From CAYOHP01 sp964403795 [NCBI: uncultured bacterium] (GTDB lineage: Bacteria; Muiribacteriota; UBA6191; CAZXTJ01): 26,166 nt of DNA. The position numbers and the translations under genes are program-made. The DNA is taken from contig CAYOHP010000096.1 of NCBI GenBank assembly GCA_964403795.1, positions 1 to 26,166 of the forward strand, written 5' to 3'. This document shows, piece after piece, positions 7,848-14,870 of the stretch. Below the pieces are notes generated by a model. That model was given only the letters and a program-made list of their open reading frames with translations, was not told where the DNA came from and made no database searches. The number at the start of each line of letters is the position of its first letter. The stretch's first letter is position 1.

Positions 7848-8810
7848 TCAGCTCCGGCTGCCCAGCTTCAGTGTCAGCCAGACGAACACCACCACTCCGG
7901 CCAGGCCGAAGACCAGCCACCCCCCCAGATCCGAGAAGAACCCGAAGATCAGTTCCGCCGCCATCTGCTTGCCCATGGCGGCGGCATCGAACGGTTCCTC
8001 GGGATCGGTCAGGGCCTTGGCCACGTCGAAGCGCACGGTCCCCATCCGGAGCGGGACCCGGGCCACCGCCACCAGTTGGATCCGGGGCCGGGAGGAGGAG
8101 GCCCGCGGCCGGGCGCCGGGCACGCTCCGGGCGGCACGCGCCGCGGCTTCCTCGATCCGTCGCTCCACCTCGGCCTCGTCCAGGCCTTCGAGCTCGGCGG
8201 GATCGACCAGCAACCCGGGGTCGAGCTCGGCGGCGGCCGCGTCCAGCTCCCGCATCACCCGCTCCACCAGCTGCAGCATGGCCGGCGGCGGGTGCTTGGA
8301 AGCCCGCACCCTCGCCTCGACCCACGCTCCCCGGTCGTCCACCCCCTCGATCTCCGGCGACCGCCTGCGGTAGACGACCTCGCTCTCGATCGGGTACCAG
8401 ACCAGCATCTCGCGCCCGGTCTCCATGGCCGGGAGCGCCACCCCGTGGTCGACCTGGAAGCGGGCCCGTTCGAGCTCGGTGCGGATCGCCCCGCCGCCAG
8501 CGGGGGCGAACCCGGGGACCTTCCCCTCCTCCAGCGCCGCCAGGGCCCGTTCCGCCACCACCAGCCGGGGATCGTTGGCCCAGAACCAGAACCCCACCAC
8601 CGCCGCCAGAGCCGAGACCACCAGGGCGAGATCGGTCCCGTGGGTCCGGGCCACGGCCACCATGGCCTTGGCGGCGGCGTCCTCGCTGGCCCGCTGGTGG
8701 GCCGCCTCGGCGACCGGTTCGATCGACCCCTCGGCAAGCGCCCCGCCGCACGAGAAGCACGTCTCGAACTTGTCGGCGTAGTCCTGTCGGCACTTTCCGC
8801 AGTGCTTCAC
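7848..8810 (-). CDS. Zinc-ribbon membrane protein of unknown function
   Basis: This 320-residue protein starts at GTG 8810, with GGGAGG 5 bases upstream. An N-terminal zinc ribbon has two Cys-x-x-Cys pairs (Cys4/Cys7 in KHCGKCRQDY and Cys18/Cys21 in ETCFSCGG). A first hydrophobic segment follows (DLALVVSALAAVVGFWFWA). Next is a mixed soluble domain with Glu/Ala-rich helices (AELEGLDEAEVERRIEEAAARAAR) and a predicted beta segment (RIQLVAVARVPLRMG). A C-terminal hydrophobic hairpin reads SDLGGWLVFGLAGVVVFVWLTLKLG. Zinc ribbons on membrane proteins are common and not diagnostic. I do not recognise the central domain. It sits between the CpaE-like gene and the ABC export genes in the same direction and may belong to either. 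Confidence 0.75.
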   Translation of the reverse strand: MKHCGKCRQDYADKFETCFSCGGALAEGSIEPVAEAAHQRASEDAAAKAMVAVARTHGTDLALVVSALAAVVGFWFWANDPRLVVAERALAALEEGKVPGFAPAGGGAIRTELERARFQVDHGVALPAMETGREMLVWYPIESEVVYRRRSPEIEGVDDRGAWVEARVRASKHPPPAMLQLVERVMRELDAAAAELDPGLLVDPAELEGLDEAEVERRIEEAAARAARSVPGARPRASSSRPRIQLVAVARVPLRMGTVRFDVAKALTDPEEPFDAAAMGKQMAAELIFGFFSDLGGWLVFGLAGVVVFVWLTLKLGSRS

Positions 8811-8882
8811 GTCGCCCTCCCGGCGACCGGGCGCCCCGTCAGGGACCATCCACCCGGCAGCGAAGGGATCCCGGTCACGACC

Positions 8883-10106
8883 TCAGTCCCCCCCGGCCAC
8901 GAAGTCGAAGACCCGCTCGAAGAACGACCGCTCCTCGCGGGCCCGGGGCGCCTCCGAGCCATGCCGGACCGAGATCTCGAGGATCGGGACCAGGAACTCG
9001 CGGACCGCCCGGGAGAACGGGCTCTTGGGATCGACCCGGGTCACCGGCTGCCCCTGTTCCACGGCCCGGTCCACCGCCTCGAGGTCGTAGGGGAAGACCT
9101 GGCTGACCGACGAGTCGACCTTGGCCAGCACCCCGTCGAACATGCGCCGCACCGACTCGTCGGCCCGGAACCCGGTGAGCACCGGCCGGAACTTGTGCAG
9201 GGGGTAGTCGAGCCGGAGCATCAGGTTCAGGAGCTTGCCCATGCTCCCCATCGCCGAGGTCGAACCGTTGGTGACCAGGTAGACGAAGCCCGAGGCGTCG
9301 ATCACCGGCAGGAAGGCGTCCGGGATCCCCACCGGATGGTCGACCAGCACGTAGTCGAAGCGCCCGCGCAGCGCCGAGACCGCGGCTGCCACCTGCTCCG
9401 GCACCAGGGCGTGGGCCTGCATGGCGTCGGAGGGCGGCGCCAGGACCCGGATCCCGCTCGGGTGCTCGACGGTGAGTTCGAAGGCCGCGTCGGCATCGTG
9501 GGGGTCGATCCCGGCGAGCCCCCCCAGATGTCGCCCCCCCAGGTCCAGCTGCAGCAGGAAGGGGACGTGCCCGAAGTGCAGGTTCAGGTCCACCACCAGC
9601 ACCCGGTGACGGATCGAGGCCAGCTCGTTGGCGAGCGCCAGGACCAGGGTGGTGGCCCCGGTCCCCCCGGTGGCCCGGAGGAAGGACCAGATCCCGGCTC
9701 CCGGAGGCCCCTGGGTCGCCTGCACCACCCGCTGGCGGGCCGCATGCTGGACCCAGACCTGCTGCAGGGTGTCGAGCAGCTCGTGGGCCTGGAACGGCTT
9801 GGTCACGTAGTCCCGGGCCCCGGCCGCCAGCGCCTTGCGCATCGACTCGGAGTCCTTGTCGGCCGAGAGCACCACCGTCACGGTCCCGGGGCAGGCCTCC
9901 GAGATCTCCCGGGTGGCGGTGATCCCGTCCATCACCGGCATCTGCACGTCCGAGAGGACCAGGTCCGGCTCGAGCTCCTTGGCGAGCCGCACCGACTCGG
10001 CCCCGTCGGCGGCCTCCCCCACCACCTCGAATTCCTCGCAGAGCAGGTCCTTGAGGAAGGCGCGGAGCTGCGCGTCGTCATCGGTGACCAGGATCCTCGG
10101 CTTCAT
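8883..10106 (-). CDS. CpaE/TadZ-like protein: receiver domain plus MinD-type ATPase fold
   Basis: Residues 1-120 form a complete response-regulator receiver: the acidic pair Asp9/Asp10, phospho-acceptor Asp53 (LVLSDVQMP), Ser81 (VVLSAD) and Lys103 (YVTKPF). Residues from about 135 form a MinD/ParA-type domain. The Walker A position reads ATGGTGATT, where both the signature lysine and the P-loop lysine of KGGxGKTT are replaced. The VLVVDLNLHFGHV and YVLVDHPVGIPD segments correspond to switch I and Walker B. CpaE/TadZ proteins localise pilus or secretion machinery at the pole and often have a receiver-like N-domain and variant P-loop. The ATG at 10106 has GGGAGGGG 8 bases upstream. A nearby type II secretion / type IV filament cluster fits a localisation role, but that link is inference. 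Confidence 0.85.
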   Translation of the reverse strand: MKPRILVTDDDAQLRAFLKDLLCEEFEVVGEAADGAESVRLAKELEPDLVLSDVQMPVMDGITATREISEACPGTVTVVLSADKDSESMRKALAAGARDYVTKPFQAHELLDTLQQVWVQHAARQRVVQATQGPPGAGIWSFLRATGGTGATTLVLALANELASIRHRVLVVDLNLHFGHVPFLLQLDLGGRHLGGLAGIDPHDADAAFELTVEHPSGIRVLAPPSDAMQAHALVPEQVAAAVSALRGRFDYVLVDHPVGIPDAFLPVIDASGFVYLVTNGSTSAMGSMGKLLNLMLRLDYPLHKFRPVLTGFRADESVRRMFDGVLAKVDSSVSQVFPYDLEAVDRAVEQGQPVTRVDPKSPFSRAVREFLVPILEISVRHGSEAPRAREERSFFERVFDFVAGGD

Positions 10107-10133
10107 CGCCCGTTCCCCTCCCGGGTCGGGGCC

Positions 10134-10142
10134 ATGCTATCA
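10134..10142 (-). promoter_or_regulatory. Extended -10 promoter upstream of the CpaE-like gene
   Basis: On the minus strand TGATAGCAT forms an extended -10 element (TG-N-TAnnnT, with TAGCAT matching TATAAT at four of six positions). It closely matches TGATAGCTT of the rplM promoter. No convincing -35 is seen 16-18 bases upstream. The predicted start is near 10127, leaving a 20-base leader that carries the GGGAGGGG ribosome site. Confidence 0.4.
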
Positions 10143-10252
10143 AGCTAGCGGCCCGCCATGGGTCGCCCCGTGGGGATCGGCTCCGGATCCGGGGCCCGGA
10201 ACCGGTGCCGGGACCCGGGCGGCAGCGTGTCCCCGCGCGGCACCGGGACGGA

Positions 10253-10861
10253 TCAGTGGGCGGTGCCGCCTCGGGCCCGGTCGAGGTCTCGCTGGGCGGT
10301 GTCGAGGGCGGTCCGGGCGGCCCGGATCGAGGCCCGGTCGCCGTCCCTGAGCGCCTGCTGCAAGGCCAGGTAGGCCTGGCTCCGCACCCGCTCCAGGGCC
10401 CGGACGTCGGAAGCCGTGACCGACACGGCATCGGCCTCGGGCACCTCCATCGCCACCTGGGGGAAGAGTTCCTTGGCCGAGGGCACGGTGCGGACCGGGG
10501 CCACCGCAAGCGGCGTGATCGCCACCGGGGCCGCGGCCATCGGGAGCCGGGCCGGCTCGGGGGCCCGCGCCACCGGGGCGGAGGTCGCCTGGGGCGCCCG
10601 GGGCACGCCCTGCCTCACCGTCAACTCCGGCAGGGGCGGGAGCAGGCCGGGACCCTCGCCCGCATCGCGGCTCCCCGCGCTGGCACCCTGGGCGCCGCTG
10701 GCCGCCTTCCCCCCGCCGCCGAAGAGGCTGCCGAGCTTCTCGGTGATGCCGCCCAGGCCGCCGCCCCCTCCGCCCATCAGCATGGGGAGGACGAAGCTGG
10801 CGGCTCCCATGGCGAGCATGATCGGCAGCGACAGGCCTCGACGACGATTGCGGACGACCAT
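10253..10861 (-). CDS. Membrane-anchored Gly/Pro-rich protein of unknown function
   Basis: This is a 202-residue protein from ATG 10861, with GGGAGG 6 bases upstream. The N-terminus is basic (VVRNRRRG), then hydrophobic (LPIMLAMGAASFVLPMLMG), giving a single membrane anchor or uncleaved signal. It leads into a Gly-rich segment with GGGGGG and FGGGG, then an Ala/Pro-rich, probably unstructured linker of about 80 residues. The last 60 residues (from about DVRALERVRSQAYLALQQ) form an amphipathic helix rich in Arg, Ala and Gln that could be a coiled-coil contact. I recognise no family. The architecture of anchor, flexible linker and helical head would suit a scaffold or tether. It lies between truA and the CpaE-like gene, separated from the latter by 146 bases and a possible promoter. 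Confidence 0.65.
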   Translation of the reverse strand: MVVRNRRRGLSLPIMLAMGAASFVLPMLMGGGGGGLGGITEKLGSLFGGGGKAASGAQGASAGSRDAGEGPGLLPPLPELTVRQGVPRAPQATSAPVARAPEPARLPMAAAPVAITPLAVAPVRTVPSAKELFPQVAMEVPEADAVSVTASDVRALERVRSQAYLALQQALRDGDRASIRAARTALDTAQRDLDRARGGTAH

Positions 10862-10983
10862 GGGGAACCTCCCGGACAGGCTCCCCCAGCCCCCGCAATC
10901 CCCGGGCCATCCACATGCACGACTCCGGGAGCCCCTGGCCGCGTCCGCTTGCCCCTCGGAGACGCGTCCGGACGCCCCCCACC

Positions 10984-11790
10984 TCACCACAGCCAGGGAA
11001 GGTCGACCGGCCGCGCCCGGCCCGGCTCCGGGTTCGGTCCCGGCAACCCCTCGGGGTACTCGACCCCGGTCAGGTACAGGCCCTCGGCCGGCGCCGGCAC
11101 CAGGGTGTCGTCCTTCCGGTGGGCCCGCCCCAGCGTGAGCAGCTCCTCCAGGTACCCGGGCGGCCGCTCGCCCCGGGCGATCCGCAGCATGGCGCCCACC
11201 GTGTTCCGTACCTGGCCCCTGAGGAACCCGGGCGCCACCAGGTCGACCAGCAGGTACGGAGGGCGGGCCGTGACCGTGATCGACTCCAGGGTGCGCAGCG
11301 TCCGCTCCTGGGTCTCGGGCTTGGCCGCCAAGGCCCAGAAGTCGTGATCCCCGACCAGCGGGCCCGGGTCCGGCAGCGCCAGCTCCGCGATCCGGGGGAA
11401 GGCTGCCAGCCGCGCCCGGAAAGGGTCCGGCAGGGCCCCGGTAGCCTCCAGCACGTAGCGATACCGCCGTCTCCTGGCTGCGAAGCGGGGCTCGAACCCG
11501 GGTACCGCTTCCCACCCCGTTCCCAGCGCCATCTCCGGGGCCAGCTTGGCGTTGGCGACCTCCCGAAGGGCGGGGAGCGGGATCCGCGTCCCCACCTCGA
11601 AGGCGACGACCTGGGCAGTCGCATGCACCCCGGCGTCGGTCCGGCCCGCGAACCGGATCCGGACCGGGTGTCCGAGGAGCTTCACGAGCACCGCCTCGAG
11701 CGCGCCCTGGACGGTGCGATCCCCCGGCTGCACCTGCATGCCGTGGAACCGGCTGCCGTCGTAGGCGAGTTCGAAGGCGAAGGTGCGCAT
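10984..11790 (-). CDS. truA: tRNA pseudouridine synthase A
   Basis: This 268-residue TruA isomerises uridines 38-40 in the anticodon stem-loop of tRNAs. The catalytic aspartate is Asp52 in FAGRTDAGVHA. Other family landmarks are the N-terminal AYDGSRFHGMQVQP, RTVQGALE, a RRYRY segment, DHDFWALA and the C-terminal FLRGQVRNTVGAMLRIARG. The ATG at 11790 (MRTFAFELAYDG) is preferred over an in-frame upstream ATG at 11841 because the family fold begins there. The C-terminal residues (about 245-268) are a short Pro-rich tail. It is divergent from the S8 protease gene and heads the long minus-strand gene series. Confidence 0.94.
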   Translation of the reverse strand: MRTFAFELAYDGSRFHGMQVQPGDRTVQGALEAVLVKLLGHPVRIRFAGRTDAGVHATAQVVAFEVGTRIPLPALREVANAKLAPEMALGTGWEAVPGFEPRFAARRRRYRYVLEATGALPDPFRARLAAFPRIAELALPDPGPLVGDHDFWALAAKPETQERTLRTLESITVTARPPYLLVDLVAPGFLRGQVRNTVGAMLRIARGERPPGYLEELLTLGRAHRKDDTLVPAPAEGLYLTGVEYPEGLPGPNPEPGRARPVDLPWLW

Positions 11791-11863
11791 GCAGGTTCCC
11801 GGCTCCCGCTCCGGGCTTCCGACGGCCCCAGGAAAGCACATGCAGGGTGCCTACAGAATCCGC

Positions 11864-11892
11864 TTGACGGTCCGGATCGTGGCGGTTAGCCT
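11864..11892 (+). promoter_or_regulatory. Sigma70-like promoter of the S8 protease gene
   Basis: TTGACG (11864-11869) and TAGCCT (11887-11892) are separated by 17 bases. The predicted start is near 11899, giving a 5' leader of about 135 bases before the ATG at 12035. Within the leader a stem-loop at 11994-12019 can form (GCAGCGAGCC against GGTTC-G-GCTGC, with one wobble and one bulged G); it exposes GGGGA in the loop just before the true ribosome site. Confidence 0.55.
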
Positions 11893-12034
11893 TGCCGGCT
11901 CTTTTCCAGGACCCCGGCAATACGAAGAAGAAGGCAGGGGCCGGATCCCGGGACGAGCGTGGGCCCTACGGGGCGCCATCTTCAAAGAGGAGCGCAGCGA
12001 GCCGGGGAGGTTCGGCTGCGAGAGAGGGAAGAAG

Positions 12035-14671
12035 ATGAGGAAGCTTCTCGATACGATGCTGGTCGCCGCCCTCGGTGTGGGCACCGCCAGCAGCGCGATC
12101 CTCTCGGACGGTCTCGTCCGGGAACTGAACCAGAACCCCGACGGCACCCGCCGCATCCTGGTGTTCTTCAACGACGCCCCGGGCGCTGCCTTCGCGATGC
12201 AGGGCACCTCCGGTGACCGCCAGGCCGGCATCGAGGCCCTCCGCCAGAATGCCGCCCTCGCCCAGGCCGACTTCCTCCGCGAGGCCGGGCTCGGCATCGA
12301 CGGCGTGGCGGTGCAGTCCAACTGGCTGGCGAACGCCATCTTCATGGACGCCACCGCCGAGCAGATCCGCGAGATCGCGGCCCGCTCCGACGTCAAGCGC
12401 GTCGAGGACAACACCACCATCCAGCTAGACCCCTTCATCACCAGCGAGGTCTCCGAGGGCAAGGCCGCCCCCGGCGACGGCGACGGTTCGACCTGGGGTC
12501 TCAAGGCCGTCAAGGCGCTCGAGGCCGTCAACACCTACGCGGTCGACGGCACCGGCGTGGTTGCCGGCGTCCTCGACACCGGCTTCGACGCCGCCCACCC
12601 CGATCTTGCGGGCAAGCTCCTCAAGTTCAAGGACTTCGTGGGCTCCAACCAGAACCCCTACGACGACAACGGCCACGGGACCCACGTCTCGGGGACCATC
12701 GGCGGCGGCGCCACCTCGGGCATGGCCATCGGCGTGGCCCCGGGCGTCAAGTTCGTCGCCGGAAAGATCTTCTCCGGCGGCGGCTCGGCCCAGGCCGACT
12801 GGATCCTGAACGGCATGCAGTGGATCGTCGATCCCGACGGCCAGCCCGGCAGCGGTGACGAGCCTCGGTTCGTCTCCAACTCGTGGGGCGGCGGCCCTGG
12901 TGCCACCACCTTCCTCGAGGCCACCAAGGCATGGCTCCAGCTCGGCATCGCCCCGATCTTCGCGGCCGGCAACAGCGGCCCGAGCTCCGGTTCGGTCGGC
13001 ACCCCGGGCGGCTTCCTCGAGTCGCTGGCCGTGGGCGCCACCGCCGTGAACACCACCATCGCCGACTTCTCCAGCCGCGGCCCGGTCACCTGGAACGGCA
13101 CCCAGCACATCAAGCCCGACGTCTCGGCCCCCGGCAAGGACGTCACCTCGGCCAAGGCCGGCGGCGGCTACTGGACGATCAGCGGCACCTCGATGGCCAC
13201 CCCCCACGTGGCCGGCATGGCCGCCCTGCTCTACCAGGCCAACCCCGACCTGACCGTGGACCAGCTCCGCGAGGTCATCGAGGGCACCACCGTCGACCAC
13301 GGCCCGGCCGGCAAGGACAACGACTGGGGCACCGGACAGATCGACTGCATGGCCGCCCTGGCCATCGTGGTCTCGGGCGGCAAGGTCGCCGGGACCGTCA
13401 AGGACTCCGACGGCAACCCGGTCACCCACGCCCAGGTCACCATCGTCGAGAAGAACGTCAAGATCCGGTTGAAGGACGACGGCAGCTTCCGGATGACCCT
13501 CCCCGAGGGTTCCTACACGCTGGCCACCAAGGCGTTCGGTTTCACCGACGACGCCGGCCAGGCCGTGTCGGTCACCGCCGGCAACGAGACCCAGGTCGAC
13601 ATCGTGCTCGCCAAGGCCGCCTCCGGCACCGTGGCCGGCGTGATGAAGGGCGCCGGCGCTCCCGTCAAGGGCAGCGTGCAGGTGCTCGACACCCCCCTCT
13701 CGGCCGTCACCGTCGGTGAGGACGGGGCCTTCTCGGTCTCGCTCCCCGCCGGCAGCTACAAGCTGATGGGTCGGGCCTACGGCTACGAGATGACCACCTC
13801 GGACACCGTGACCGTGACCGCCGACCAGACCACCGAGATCTCTCTCGACCTGGCCGACCTGCCCTCGGTCCTGCTGGTCGACGACGACGACGGCAAGCCC
13901 TACGAGCAGTTCTTCCAGGCCGCCCTCGATGGCGTGACCGGCGGCTACAAGACCGTCGACTACGCCAGCCTGCAGGCCGGCTTCACCGGACTCGAGCTCG
14001 CCCAGTACGAGACCGTGATCTGGTTCACCGGCGCCGACTACCAGGGGAGCCTGACCTCGGGCGACCAGGCGGCTCTCGCCGAGTACCTCGACCTGGGCGG
14101 CCGCCTGCTGGTGACCGGCCAGGACATCGGCTACGAGCTGAAGAGCTCGGCCTTCTACGGCGAGCGCCTCAAGGCCAAGTGGGTCAAGGACGCCGCCGAC
14201 TCGAAGCAGGTCGCCGGTGAGGGCCTCTCGTTCGCCATCGAAGGCGGCGACGGCGCCAACAACCAGCGGTACCCCGACGTGGTCGAGGCCCTGGCGGGCG
14301 GCGAGGCGTTCCTGAAGTACGGCAACGGCACCGTGGCCGGTGTCCGCAGCACCCAGGGCAACGCCAAGGTCGTCTACCTGGCCTTCGGCTTCGAGGGCAT
14401 CGACTCGGCGGCCAATCGCAAGGCCGTGATGGATGCGGCGTTGGGCTACCTGGCCCCCAGCCGCTCCGAGTTCGCCGCCCGGCTCGATGCGGTGGCTGCC
14501 CGCCAGCCCCGGAGCGCCGCCGAGGCCGACGACCTGGTCGAGTTCACCGAGGCGATGCAGAACGTCGTGGCCGCCCGGGTCCGCTCGATCCACGTCGACG
14601 GCGACGCCGGCGTGACCTCGATCGACCGCAGCGCCCGCCGCGCCGAGACCTTCGGTCGGCTCTTCGAGTGA
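12035..14671 (+). CDS. Secreted subtilisin-family (S8) serine protease, multidomain
   Basis: This 878-residue protein starts at ATG 12035, with GAGGG 6 bases upstream. It begins with a signal peptide (MRKLLDTMLVAALGVGTASSA). Residues from about 35 to 130 resemble the I9 inhibitor/chaperone propeptide (RRILVFFNDAPG ... VKRVEDN). The catalytic domain carries the triad Asp181 (VLDTGFD), His214 (NGHGTHVSG) and Ser386 (SGTSMATPH) with oxyanion Asn313 (AAGNSGP). Two carboxypeptidase-regulatory-like beta-sandwiches follow (from about 450 and 529; each has a GSF/GAF ... LPxGSY core). A Rossmann-like domain begins near Pro610 (SVLLVDDDDGKPYEQFF) and contains GGRLLVTGQDIGYEL, similar to GATase1/ThuA-like tails of other secreted proteases. 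The last 75 residues are helical. No LPxTG, PEP-CTERM or transmembrane anchor is seen. Proximity suggests export by the downstream type II-like machinery; this is inference. Confidence 0.93.
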   Translation: MRKLLDTMLVAALGVGTASSAILSDGLVRELNQNPDGTRRILVFFNDAPGAAFAMQGTSGDRQAGIEALRQNAALAQADFLREAGLGIDGVAVQSNWLANAIFMDATAEQIREIAARSDVKRVEDNTTIQLDPFITSEVSEGKAAPGDGDGSTWGLKAVKALEAVNTYAVDGTGVVAGVLDTGFDAAHPDLAGKLLKFKDFVGSNQNPYDDNGHGTHVSGTIGGGATSGMAIGVAPGVKFVAGKIFSGGGSAQADWILNGMQWIVDPDGQPGSGDEPRFVSNSWGGGPGATTFLEATKAWLQLGIAPIFAAGNSGPSSGSVGTPGGFLESLAVGATAVNTTIADFSSRGPVTWNGTQHIKPDVSAPGKDVTSAKAGGGYWTISGTSMATPHVAGMAALLYQANPDLTVDQLREVIEGTTVDHGPAGKDNDWGTGQIDCMAALAIVVSGGKVAGTVKDSDGNPVTHAQVTIVEKNVKIRLKDDGSFRMTLPEGSYTLATKAFGFTDDAGQAVSVTAGNETQVDIVLAKAASGTVAGVMKGAGAPVKGSVQVLDTPLSAVTVGEDGAFSVSLPAGSYKLMGRAYGYEMTTSDTVTVTADQTTEISLDLADLPSVLLVDDDDGKPYEQFFQAALDGVTGGYKTVDYASLQAGFTGLELAQYETVIWFTGADYQGSLTSGDQAALAEYLDLGGRLLVTGQDIGYELKSSAFYGERLKAKWVKDAADSKQVAGEGLSFAIEGGDGANNQRYPDVVEALAGGEAFLKYGNGTVAGVRSTQGNAKVVYLAFGFEGIDSAANRKAVMDAALGYLAPSRSEFAARLDAVAARQPRSAAEADDLVEFTEAMQNVVAARVRSIHVDGDAGVTSIDRSARRAETFGRLFE

Positions 14672-14678
14672 TCCCGGC

Positions 14679-14701
14679 GGACCGGCCCCCCGGGCCGGTC
14701 C
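14679..14701 (+). terminator. First hairpin downstream of the S8 protease
   Basis: A perfect 10-bp stem (GGACCGGCCC / GGGCCGGTCC) closes a CCC loop 7 bases after the protease stop codon. It has no T-tract of its own and is followed 17 bases later by a longer hairpin. It may assist termination or block 3' exonucleases. Confidence 0.5.
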
Positions 14702-14718
14702 CTCGGATCCCCCGACGG

Positions 14719-14750
14719 AGACCCCCCTGCCCCCCGGGCAGGGGGGTCTT
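14719..14750 (+). terminator. Second, stronger hairpin downstream of the S8 protease
   Basis: A perfect 14-bp stem (AGACCCCCCTGCCC / GGGCAGGGGGGTCT, 14719-14732 with 14736-14749) closes a CCC loop and ends in TCTT. This looks like an intrinsic terminator with a short, weak T-tail, as often seen in GC-rich genomes. Confidence 0.7.
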
Positions 14751-14858
14751 CGCGTCCCCCGGTCATCCGTCCTACCGGGTTCGCTGGTGGCCCCCCCGGC
14801 TCGGGGACCTCCAAGGCTCCGGGTCGTCTGCCCGGACCCGACGGCCCGCTCCCCGCGG

Positions 14859-14864
14859 TACGCT
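14859..14864 (+). promoter_or_regulatory. Possible leaderless -10 element of the glycosyltransferase gene
   Basis: TACGCT lies exactly 6 bases before the ATG at 14871. Transcription would therefore begin at or next to the A of the start codon, and no Shine-Dalgarno sequence is present. This is the TAnnnT-N6-ATG arrangement of leaderless genes. No -35 is evident. Confidence 0.35.
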
Positions 14865-14870
14865 CTCCCC

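Noticed and set aside
7753-8793. Upstream extension of the ABC ATPase frame to a 578-residue protein
   Set aside because: The extension overlaps the zinc-ribbon gene, is Gly/Arg-rich and lacks any domain; the ATPase fold begins after the CTG at 7752.
11899-12034. Possible c-di-GMP riboswitch before the protease
   Set aside because: The conserved core of the GEMM-I class was not found by eye. A covariance search would be needed to exclude other classes.
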